Below are positions 5,667-12,075 of a stretch of 14,840 bases of DNA, piece by piece. The DNA is taken from positions 1 to 14,840 of the forward strand of contig JAQGGY010000051.1 of NCBI GenBank assembly GCA_028289095.1, given 5' to 3'. Made by a program: the position numbers and the translations under genes. Source of the stretch: Candidatus Saccharimonadota bacterium. GTDB lineage: Bacteria; Patescibacteriota; Saccharimonadia; Saccharimonadales; Saccharimonadaceae. Position 1 is the first letter of the stretch. Each line of letters opens with the position of its first letter. Under the pieces are notes generated by a model. That model searched no databases. It was given only the letters and a program-made list of their open reading frames with translations, and was not told where the DNA came from.

Positions 5667-6125
5667 ATGCAAAATAGAATTAGTCCAGCAGTTGCATCCT
5701 TAATCGTTGTTGTCATGATAGGCATTGCAACACTAGCTGTCGCGAAGTTAAATAATGCTACTAGTGATGCACCTGCGATTACTCATAGCACTTCGAACCA
5801 GCTAGGCGCACCGACAACCACACGATCTACGCTAAAGGACGGTGTATTTACGACTAAAGGCACCTATTCGACGCCAGGCGGCGCGGAATCGATCAATCTG
5901 ACTGTCATACTAAAGAATGACATTATAGTTAATGTCGAATTGCAACAAAATGCTAGCAGAGGCGATTCGGCGATATATCAGGCAAAATTCGCATCCGGTT
6001 ATAAACCCTTCGTCCAAGGTAAGGATATTAAAGAGATTAAATTAACACGCGTCGCAGGATCGTCATTAACCTCGGATGGCTTTAATCAGGCAATAGAAAA
6101 CATCAGGCGTGATGCTGCCTTGTAA
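5667..6125 (+). CDS. Membrane-anchored FMN-binding domain protein
   Basis: A 152-residue protein with one membrane segment (about 7-27; inside N-terminus, outside C-terminus), a Ser/Thr-rich linker (30-55) and an FMN_bind domain (about 56-152) of the NqrC/RnfG type: KDGVFTTKGTYSTPGG (57-72), VILKNDIIVNV (80-90) and AGSSLTS (130-136). In this family ApbE attaches FMN by a phosphoester bond to the Thr of an S-G-A-T motif. The aligned residue here is Ser133, and the flanking S and A are replaced by Ala130 and Ser132. Serine can in principle accept the same bond, and the apbE gene starts inside this gene's last codons, which argues that the protein is flavinylated. It would carry electrons outside the membrane, taking them from the NqrB-FNR protein two genes downstream. 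The acceptor is unknown. Confidence 0.88.
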   Translation: MQNRISPAVASLIVVVMIGIATLAVAKLNNATSDAPAITHSTSNQLGAPTTTRSTLKDGVFTTKGTYSTPGGAESINLTVILKNDIIVNVELQQNASRGDSAIYQAKFASGYKPFVQGKDIKEIKLTRVAGSSLTSDGFNQAIENIRRDAAL

Positions 6126-6972
6126 ACAAACGTTTGCCGCCATTGGGACGACGTGGCAAATCGAAAGCCTTGAACCACTCGGCAATGCGCTATTGTCGGA
6201 CATCAAAGATTGCATCGAACAATTTGACAAAACTTACTCCCGCTTTCGACCGGATTCATTAGTGTCTGCTGTCGCTAATCAAGCAGGAACCTACGTATTT
6301 ACTGACGACAGTATTGAATTAATGCAATTTTACCGCGCCCTATACGATATAACTGATGGCAACGTCACGCCGCTTATCGGATCAACGCTAGTAAACGCTG
6401 GTTATGATGCTGACTATTCCTTCGAACAAAAAAAGCAGATTGCCTTACCCACTTGGGACAAAGCGATGTCATGGCAAGGCGCGACCGTTACGACATATCA
6501 GCCTATTAATATTGATATTGGAGCGGCGGGCAAGGGATATTTGATAGACAAAATCAGCCGCCTGCTTCAATTGCATGACATCGACGAATACGTTATCGAT
6601 GCGAGTGGCGACCTATTGCATAAAGGCATGTCCGAAAATATTGTTGGTTTGGAACACCCGTACGACGCAACTAAAATTATTGGCACCGTAGAAATACAGA
6701 ACGCCAGTATCTGCGCTTCAGCAAGCAATAAACGCGTCTGGGGCGACGGCATGCATCACATTTTCGATCCCTATACTATGCAGCCCGTCCGTGCGATTGT
6801 TGCAACGTGGGCTATTGGCGAAAATGCTATGATTGCTGACGGCATCGCCACAGCGCTATTTTTTACTTCGCCAGAAAAATTATTAGAAAAATTTGATTTT
6901 CATTACCTGCGCATGCATGATGATGGAAGCGTTGATTATTCATCAGAATTTATGGGAGAATTGTTTATATGA
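6112..6972 (+). CDS. apbE: ApbE-type FAD:protein FMN transferase
   Basis: A 286-residue enzyme that splits FAD and transfers FMN to a Thr/Ser of FMN_bind domains, using a divalent metal. Family motifs appear in order: FDKTYSRFRPDSLV (38-51), DGNVTPLIG (82-90), DIGAAGKGYLID (135-146), IDASGD (162-167), CASASNKR (201-208), HIFDPYTMQPV (216-226) and the metal-binding Asp243 in MIADGIATALF (240-250). ATG 6112 is preferred over the adjacent GTG 6109. An in-frame stop at 6094-6096 prevents any longer N-terminus, so there is no signal peptide or lipobox, unlike most exported ApbE proteins. It overlaps the FMN-binding gene by 14 bases and the next gene by four (ATGA), showing translational coupling. 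The obvious substrate is the product of the 5667 gene. Confidence 0.95.
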   Translation: MLPCKQTFAAIGTTWQIESLEPLGNALLSDIKDCIEQFDKTYSRFRPDSLVSAVANQAGTYVFTDDSIELMQFYRALYDITDGNVTPLIGSTLVNAGYDADYSFEQKKQIALPTWDKAMSWQGATVTTYQPINIDIGAAGKGYLIDKISRLLQLHDIDEYVIDASGDLLHKGMSENIVGLEHPYDATKIIGTVEIQNASICASASNKRVWGDGMHHIFDPYTMQPVRAIVATWAIGENAMIADGIATALFFTSPEKLLEKFDFHYLRMHDDGSVDYSSEFMGELFI

Positions 6973-8471
6973 AACAGATGCTGGATCAACAGTTAAATCG
7001 GGTGTCGATGTACAGATTATTGTCAATTACTTTAACGTGCTTGTGGGGATTCGCGACACTTTTGACGCTCATTGGTCTATTACCTTATTCACCAGTTGCC
7101 ATGATAGCAAGCGCGACCGTTCTGGTAGCCTCGTCATATGGCTTTAATGTGTTATTTGGTTGGCTGTTCAGCGTCAAAACACATGACGAATCGTCGTTTA
7201 TCACTGCAATGATATTGTTCTTTTTGTTTATACCATCAGCCGACCTTGCAGGTTTATCAGCCCTTGCACTAGTCGCAATGATTGCCATGGGATCGAAATA
7301 CGTACTTGCAGTGCGTGGACGGCATATATTTAATCCAGCGGCCATTGGCGCCGTCATAATCGGATTACTAGGCGTTACCTATGCAACATGGTGGATAGCG
7401 ACGCCCGTACTTACACCCGTAACATTACTATTCGCATTTCTAATCCTATATAAGACGCGACGATTAAAATTAGGCCTAGTTTTCCTGACGACCGCGATAC
7501 CGCTGATTATCTTGGTAGCACTCGTGAACGGTCAATCCCTGTCCTCTGCAATCACGTCTATACCGTCATGGCCATTGCTATTCCTTGTAGGCTTTATGCT
7601 AAGTGAACCTTTAACCTTGCCTGCACGAAAGTGGCAGCGATACGTCATAAGCGCTGTCGTTGCCATACTTTTTACCGTTCCGTTCGATATAGGTATCCTA
7701 TCCAGCACGCCCGCATTCGCACTTGTTATTGGTAACCTAGTTGGCTTTTTATTGACACAGCGACGCCATCTGGCGTTGGTATTCAAAGAACGTATACAGT
7801 TATCTGACTCCACCGAAGAATATACCTTTACCACCAAGCAACCTATCAACTACATTCCTGGGCAATACATGGAAATGACTATCCCGCATGCACACAAAGA
7901 TGGCCGCGGGGTGCGTCGAATCTTTAGTATCGTTGGTACACCAGACGAGTCGACAATACGTTTTGGCATTAAAATGTATGACCGCCCAAGTAGTTTTAAA
8001 ACGGCCTTGCATGATTTGAAACCCGGAACAATCGTAACGGCGACAGGAATTGGTGGCGATTTCATTTTGCCTAAAGACACCACAACGCCGTTGCTACTTA
8101 TTGCTGGCGGTATCGGGATTACGCCGTTTATCAGTCATTTGTTATATTTACGGAAAAAAAATGTGGCGACTGATATTACCTTGATCTATTTCGTATCTAC
8201 TATCAAAGATCTGGTATATGCAAATACCATTAAAACATCTGGCATTCGCGTTATCGTCGTAACGACAGATAAAAATTCACTCCCAGATCCAAACTGGATA
8301 CTTCATAGCGCGCAGCGCATTGCAGTACATGACATTACAAAATATATACCTGACATTACAACGCGATCAGTATTCATATCAGGCCCGCCACAAATGGTTG
8401 ACGATATGAAACATACGGTAAAGCAGCTGCATGCAAAACATATCACCTGCGATTACTTTACAGGCTATTAA
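6969..8471 (+). CDS. NqrB/RnfD-like membrane protein fused to FAD/NAD(P)H oxidoreductase
   Basis: A 500-residue fusion. Residues 15-265 form about nine or ten membrane segments of the NqrB/RnfD type, with the conserved SKYVLAVRGRHIFNPAAIG (109-127) and LSEPLTLP (211-218). Residues about 268-500 form a ferredoxin-NADP reductase-like module: PGQYMEMTIP (297-306), FAD-binding R317-I-F-S320, pyridine-nucleotide loop IAGGIGITPF (378-387) and SGPPQMV (471-477). There is no CxxxxCxxC-type 2Fe-2S motif as in NqrF, and I see no DGxSGAT-like covalent-FMN site in the membrane part, only NGQSLSSAIT (187-196). The likely path is NAD(P)H to FAD to the membrane core to the FMN-binding protein. Whether it pumps ions cannot be told. 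The ATG overlaps the apbE stop, with GGGAG 10 bases upstream. Confidence 0.92.
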   Translation: MKQMLDQQLNRVSMYRLLSITLTCLWGFATLLTLIGLLPYSPVAMIASATVLVASSYGFNVLFGWLFSVKTHDESSFITAMILFFLFIPSADLAGLSALALVAMIAMGSKYVLAVRGRHIFNPAAIGAVIIGLLGVTYATWWIATPVLTPVTLLFAFLILYKTRRLKLGLVFLTTAIPLIILVALVNGQSLSSAITSIPSWPLLFLVGFMLSEPLTLPARKWQRYVISAVVAILFTVPFDIGILSSTPAFALVIGNLVGFLLTQRRHLALVFKERIQLSDSTEEYTFTTKQPINYIPGQYMEMTIPHAHKDGRGVRRIFSIVGTPDESTIRFGIKMYDRPSSFKTALHDLKPGTIVTATGIGGDFILPKDTTTPLLLIAGGIGITPFISHLLYLRKKNVATDITLIYFVSTIKDLVYANTIKTSGIRVIVVTTDKNSLPDPNWILHSAQRIAVHDITKYIPDITTRSVFISGPPQMVDDMKHTVKQLHAKHITCDYFTGY

Positions 8472-8487
8472 CCGCGATTTAAGATAT

Positions 8488-8516
8488 TTGCATAATAATA
8501 AGCACAAGCTTATACT
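8488..8516 (+). promoter_or_regulatory. Sigma-70-type promoter of the secreted/pilin-like pair
   Basis: TTGCAT (8488-8493), exactly 17 bases, TATACT (8511-8516). Predicted leader about 36 bases. It starts 16 bases after the redox operon's last stop, so the two units may be transcribed separately, although no terminator is seen between them. Confidence 0.7.
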
Positions 8517-8546
8517 TTTCATAGATATACACGTAAACACGCATAT

Positions 8547-8554
8547 GAAAGGGG
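8547..8554 (+). promoter_or_regulatory. Ribosome binding site, GAAAGGGG
   Basis: Lies four bases before ATG 8559 and fixes the start of the secreted protein. Confidence 0.6.
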
Positions 8555-8558
8555 CATA

Positions 8559-9263
8559 ATGAAATATAAAGCACCCAGCCTACGGTTACGCACCAGCATC
8601 GCAGCCCTCAGCTTGGCTTTTATTATTGGCGGAATACAGCTTGTACCGTCAGCAAATGCACATGAAGGTCATACAGATGAACACACGGCGACAACCGAAG
8701 TACCAACAGAAACAAAGCCGGCTACTCAGGTGGATCGGTCCGACGCTACAGCTAAAAAGACTGCCGCAGAAGCAGAGGCAAAAGAACGCCGCGATACTAT
8801 GCAAACTGCAGCAAAAGAACACCGCGAAGCTGCCAAAGAAAAACTAAGCGCAACAAAACTGCAAATCTGCAAAGATCGTAAAGCACACATCGACACGCGC
8901 GTCACTCGTATTTCTGAGCGTGCCACAAAACATCTGGCGTTATTCGACAGCATTGCCGAACGAGTTCAGGCATTCTACGTCACGAAGGGTAATACACTAG
9001 AAAATTACGACGAATTAGTCGCAGATATGGGCGCTAAAAAAGCCGCAGCAGAAACTGCCGTCGAAGCGCTTGAAGCGCAAAAAGGTGGCTTTGACTGCGA
9101 AGGCACCAACCCTAAAAGCGCTATTACAACATACAAAACAACCTTATTAGACACCATTGCAGTTTTGAAAGAGTATCGTACATCGGTCAAAAACTTGATC
9201 GTGGGCGTTAAGTCTGTTAACGCGACAGATCAAGCCACTAAAACTACCGAGGATGCACAATAA
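8559..9263 (+). CDS. Secreted His-rich coiled-coil protein, CPR-type, unknown function
   Basis: A 234-residue protein. The signal peptide has a basic start, a hydrophobic core at about 12-30 and likely cleavage after ANA (32-34). The mature end begins HEGHTDEH (35-42), which could bind a metal. Residues 43-62 are a Thr/Pro linker. Residues 63-100 are an Ala/Lys/Glu-rich helix, probably a coiled coil. Residues about 100-222 form a helical domain with Cys104 and Cys180 and conserved-looking stretches RVTRISERATKHLALFDSI (114-132), ENYDELVADM (148-157) and LKEYRTSVKNLIVGVKSV (203-220). I recall this domain from secreted or surface proteins of Saccharibacteria and other CPR bacteria with no assigned role; that is memory, not a search. 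Its stop overlaps the start of the pilin-like gene by one base. Confidence 0.8.
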   Translation: MKYKAPSLRLRTSIAALSLAFIIGGIQLVPSANAHEGHTDEHTATTEVPTETKPATQVDRSDATAKKTAAEAEAKERRDTMQTAAKEHREAAKEKLSATKLQICKDRKAHIDTRVTRISERATKHLALFDSIAERVQAFYVTKGNTLENYDELVADMGAKKAAAETAVEALEAQKGGFDCEGTNPKSAITTYKTTLLDTIAVLKEYRTSVKNLIVGVKSVNATDQATKTTEDAQ

Positions 9264-9541
9264 TGCGCCGCTTATTATTACGCGCAGGATTTTCAGCTGT
9301 AGAAATAGTTATCGCTGTCGCCGTTGTCGCTGTCGTTGGCTTTTTAGGCTATATATTTTATAACAATTATCAGGATAAGCAAGCCGCCGAGGCATCAGCA
9401 GTAACCGATGTGCCAAAGGCACCTGCTATCACGACAACAAGCGATCTAGACAAAGCGTCCGCTACCATAGATGAGGCAGTGCTAGACTCAGGCAATGATG
9501 ATGATCTTTCAGAACTAGATGGTGAACTCGCAGAGTTTTAA
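9263..9541 (+). CDS. Type IV pilin-like protein (short)
   Basis: A 92-residue protein with a type III signal. The basic leader MRRLLLRAG ends at Gly9; then comes F10-S-A-V-E14, with Glu at position +5 of the mature form, followed by a hydrophobic helix (about 15-33). Prepilin peptidase would cut between Gly9 and Phe10. The remaining tail is short, acidic and low in complexity (for example DSGNDDDLSELDGELAEF), without the cysteine pair or globular head of a major pilin, so a minor pilin or pseudopilin is more likely. It is translationally coupled to the secreted protein (TAATG), which suggests joint export or assembly. No other pilus gene is in the window. Confidence 0.8.
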   Translation: MRRLLLRAGFSAVEIVIAVAVVAVVGFLGYIFYNNYQDKQAAEASAVTDVPKAPAITTTSDLDKASATIDEAVLDSGNDDDLSELDGELAEF

Positions 9542-9568
9542 TATTGACACGCACTATGTATAAATCAG

Positions 9569-9597
9569 AAAACATCCTGAGCACCAGGGTGTTTTTT
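9569..9597 (+). terminator. Intrinsic terminator after the pilin-like gene
   Basis: AAAACATCCTG (9569-9579) pairs with CAGGGTGTTTT (9585-9595), with one wobble, around loop AGCAC, and the T-run extends to 9597. Confidence 0.9.
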
Positions 9598-9627
9598 CAC
9601 GTTATAGATATACCACTCTATAAATAG

Positions 9628-9636
9628 TGCTACACT
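9628..9636 (+). promoter_or_regulatory. Extended -10 promoter of the cardiolipin synthase gene
   Basis: TG (9628-9629) + C + TACACT (9631-9636). ATG 9648 follows after 11 bases, giving a leader of about five bases. The longer reading from GTG 9627 would place the start codon upstream of the -10 element, so it is rejected. Confidence 0.6.
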
Positions 9637-9647
9637 TATTGATAGAT

Positions 9648-11099
9648 ATGGACAACCCACTTGCAATTATCGGTATAGCCGCACTATTTATTGACTGGAT
9701 TATACGAATAACATTTGTTTTATATGTCCCGAGAGGCCGTAAACCCACGGCAGCAATGGCATGGCTACTTGCTATCCTGATTATTCCAATATTCGGCGTC
9801 TTGTTATTCCTAATAATTGGTAGCCCAAAACTATCAAAACGTCGCCGACTGCAGCAACAATCTATTGATGCATTAATCGAAAACGCAACCAGATCTGCCG
9901 ATGTTGTTCCCGCCGGTTTAACGACGCTCGAATACGAACGGTATGCGCCGCTTATTAAACAAAATAAAGCATTAGGCAAGCTACCCGCCCACCGAGGCAA
10001 TACTGTCACGATCCTTGACGACTATCAGTCTATGATTGACGACCTTATCGCACAAATCCGTAAAGCGGAACAGTATGTATATATCGAATACTTCATTATC
10101 GCTTACGACAAATCTACAAAACCATTTTTTGATGCGCTCGAGGATGCTGTTGAGCGCGGCGTAGAAGTGTACGTCTTGTTTGACACCCTGGGGTCACGTA
10201 AATACAAAGGCTACGGAAAGATGACACGTCAGCTAACAAAAATTGGTGCGCAGTGGCATCGCATGTTACCGCTACGGCTTAATCTGGCGCATTACAATAG
10301 GCCTGATCTGCGTAATCACCGCAAAATTGTCGTTATCGATGGCGATACTGCGTACTTGGGATCGTTTAATATGATCGAGCGAACGTACCAACGCAAAGAC
10401 ACAATGGTATACGACGAGTTAGTCGTCCGCATGACAGGGCCCGTCGTCGACCAGTGTGCCGCCGTATTTGCAGGGGATTGGTTTAGTGAAACAAATGAAG
10501 CACCTCGCACCTTGTTAGAACCTATCATTGCGGACGAAAACGCAGACGGCGTATTAGCACAAGTATTGCCCAGCGGCCCCGCATATGACCACGAAAACAA
10601 CCTTAAGCTATTCGTATCACTGCTGTACGAAGCAAAGCACCGCGTTGTGATTACTAACCCATACTTTGTCCCAGATGATGCGCTGCTGACTGCTGTGATT
10701 AGCGCCGCCACGCGTGGCGTAGAGGTAGTCATTATTAATTCTGAAGTACAAGACCAATGGATGGTTGGACATGCGCAACGTTCGTATTACCAGCAATTAC
10801 TTGAAGCGGGCGTCACGATATATCTGCATAACGCACCGACACTTTTGCATTCCAAGCACGTTACCGTCGATGATGATATTGCCGTCATTGGATCAAGCAA
10901 CATGGACATCAGATCATTCCAATTAAACTTGGAATGTATCGTCGTATTATATGACAAAGAAACTGTCAAAAAACTACAAGAAATCCAGCAGAAAAATATT
11001 GCTGATTCACATATTGTCACCATGGAACAATGGAGCAACCGGCCTATCTTGAAAGAGTTACTCGACAGCATTGCACGGCTCACCGCCGCCCTGCAATAG
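9648..11099 (+). CDS. cls: Cardiolipin synthase (phospholipase D superfamily)
   Basis: A 483-residue membrane enzyme that condenses phosphatidylglycerol to cardiolipin. Two N-terminal membrane segments (about 5-27 and 36-58) with a basic loop PRGRKPTAAMAWL (28-40) match the bacterial Cls family. Two PLD domains carry full HxKx4D motifs: H224-R-K226 with D231, followed by GSFN (238-241), and H401-S-K403 with D408, followed by GSSN (415-418). The length is the family norm. ATG 9648 is chosen from the promoter position; a GTG 21 bases upstream is less likely. The SPFH gene lies 75 bases downstream with its own promoter-like and ribosome-binding signals. No oddity seen; both active-site halves look intact. 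Confidence 0.95.
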   Translation: MDNPLAIIGIAALFIDWIIRITFVLYVPRGRKPTAAMAWLLAILIIPIFGVLLFLIIGSPKLSKRRRLQQQSIDALIENATRSADVVPAGLTTLEYERYAPLIKQNKALGKLPAHRGNTVTILDDYQSMIDDLIAQIRKAEQYVYIEYFIIAYDKSTKPFFDALEDAVERGVEVYVLFDTLGSRKYKGYGKMTRQLTKIGAQWHRMLPLRLNLAHYNRPDLRNHRKIVVIDGDTAYLGSFNMIERTYQRKDTMVYDELVVRMTGPVVDQCAAVFAGDWFSETNEAPRTLLEPIIADENADGVLAQVLPSGPAYDHENNLKLFVSLLYEAKHRVVITNPYFVPDDALLTAVISAATRGVEVVIINSEVQDQWMVGHAQRSYYQQLLEAGVTIYLHNAPTLLHSKHVTVDDDIAVIGSSNMDIRSFQLNLECIVVLYDKETVKKLQEIQQKNIADSHIVTMEQWSNRPILKELLDSIARLTAALQ

Positions 11100-11101
11100 C
11101 T

Positions 11102-11129
11102 TTGTATTTTATTGCAAAAGGAGTATAGT
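11102..11129 (+). promoter_or_regulatory. Possible promoter of the SPFH gene
   Basis: TTGTAT (11102-11107), 16 bases, TATAGT (11124-11129). The -35 matches consensus only partly. The leader would be about 39 bases. Readthrough from cls is also possible, since no terminator lies between the two genes. Confidence 0.45.
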
Positions 11130-11160
11130 AGCCCCAAGATTGTATCCCCACAAATATCAC

Positions 11161-11168
11161 AGGAGGTG
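11161..11168 (+). promoter_or_regulatory. Consensus Shine-Dalgarno AGGAGGTG that fixes the SPFH start
   Basis: This is the only near-perfect anti-16S match seen in the window. AGGAGG ends eight bases before GTG 11175. The nearer ATG at 11170 is out of frame and meets TAG at once, and a TTG start at 11112 would put this site inside the coding sequence. Confidence 0.85.
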
Positions 11169-11174
11169 AATGTA

Positions 11175-11963
11175 GTGGATTCAGTCATTATGCAGTTTAA
11201 AAATTCAGTACCAGAACCCCTTTGGAATATTTTGGTATTTGTCGGTGCGATTGCGACCGTTGTATGGACAGTCATTCGGAGTTTTGTCTTCGTTCAGCCG
11301 GGCCGCGTCGGTATTCGCAAGCGTTTCGGGAGACCGATCCTTAAGTACCGCAAAAAAGACAAGTACGGTAATCCGATTGCTAAAGCCGAGATTGAACGTC
11401 AGAAAGCGGTAGACGAAGCACGAATGAAGGCCTACAAACCTGCTATTTATGGCAGGCCACATGACTTACATCCGGGATTCAACGCCCTGATTCCGTTCGT
11501 TCACACGGTCGAAATCATTGACGTACGACAAAATAACATTAGCCTCAATTCACAGCGAATTGTAGATTTAAAAAGTTACGTTGCCTATGATCTTCCAGGC
11601 ATTTCGATCGGCGTATACCTTCAGGATGTGTACCTTTGGCTAATGGCAAGCATTGATGCTGAAATTCAAGTAAGGGCAATCGCCGACACGGCTTTGTCTG
11701 TCGTCCTACGGGAATTTAGCCATCAGTCAGTGTTGACCAATGATACAGCTATTAGCCACCGCTTCGCGGAGGTTACTGCTCCAGAGTTTGCTGAGCTGGG
11801 TGTAATACTCGAAGGTGACGCACTCAAGCTGGGCTCGGTCAATATGAATGTCGAAGCGACGTTCCGTTCGAACGCACAGCGTGAAGTTGCCGAAGCAATC
11901 GTTGCCACTGGTAAATCAGGCAAGTCCAACTCCCGCTGGTGGCAAGGCATTTTTTCAGCCTAG
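11175..11963 (+). CDS. SPFH / band-7 (stomatin-like) membrane protein
   Basis: A 262-residue protein with one membrane segment (about 15-40) followed by the band-7 entry pattern FVFVQPGRVGIRKRFGRP (37-54) and LHPGFNALIPFVHTVEIIDV (98-117). The SPFH domain continues to about residue 230 (VRAIADTALSVVL, 166-178). Between the two entry motifs lies an extra, highly charged stretch of about 40 residues (55-97), longer than in ordinary stomatins. The long C-terminal coiled coil of flotillins is absent; the tail is short (GKSGKSNSRWWQGIF). Family members oligomerise on membranes and organise lipids and proteases. Placement after cls fits a role with cardiolipin-rich membrane, as an inference. GTG 11175 is the start, fixed by the strong Shine-Dalgarno. 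Confidence 0.88.
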   Translation: MDSVIMQFKNSVPEPLWNILVFVGAIATVVWTVIRSFVFVQPGRVGIRKRFGRPILKYRKKDKYGNPIAKAEIERQKAVDEARMKAYKPAIYGRPHDLHPGFNALIPFVHTVEIIDVRQNNISLNSQRIVDLKSYVAYDLPGISIGVYLQDVYLWLMASIDAEIQVRAIADTALSVVLREFSHQSVLTNDTAISHRFAEVTAPEFAELGVILEGDALKLGSVNMNVEATFRSNAQREVAEAIVATGKSGKSNSRWWQGIFSA

Positions 11964-11997
11964 CCGGTTCTGTTTCTGAAAGTACTTTTCAATTTAG

Positions 11998-12012
11998 CGA
12001 GAATAATTCTCG
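11998..12012. repeat. Short perfect palindrome
   Basis: CGAGAAT-A-ATTCTCG, seven-base arms around one central base, between the SPFH stop and the terminator. As RNA the loop would be too tight to form fully. It could be a protein-binding site, but its position downstream of both convergent genes makes that doubtful. Confidence 0.4.
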
Positions 12013-12029
12013 AAGTGCCAAGTAGGCGC

Positions 12030-12057
12030 CCCCGCAGCAATGCGGGGTTATTTTTTT
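12030..12057 (+). terminator. Intrinsic terminator after the SPFH gene
   Basis: CCCCGCA (12030-12036), loop GCAA, TGCGGGG (12041-12047), then TTATTTTTTT. A strong GC stem with a U-tract in the plus direction only. It lies just before the convergent minus-strand gene that ends at 12076. Confidence 0.93.
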
Positions 12058-12075
12058 ATATAAATGTGCACTTGG

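Noticed and set aside
9602..9623. TTATAG-N10-CTATAA inverted repeat upstream of cls
   Set aside because: Six-base AT-rich arms arise easily by chance in this composition; not strong enough to call an operator.
9627..9647. Upstream GTG start for cardiolipin synthase
   Set aside because: The -10 element TGCTACACT lies within this extension, so the transcript would begin downstream of the GTG.
10316..10732. 138-codon minus-strand open frame inside cls
   Set aside because: Ser/Thr-rich antisense shadow of an intact PLD-family gene.
11112..11174. TTG start giving 21 extra residues on the SPFH protein
   Set aside because: The consensus AGGAGG at 11161-11166 is correctly spaced only for GTG 11175, and a promoter-like element lies in the extension.
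11998..12012. Palindrome CGAGAATAATTCTCG as a LexA-type box
   Set aside because: It does not match known LexA half-sites and lies downstream of both neighbouring genes.
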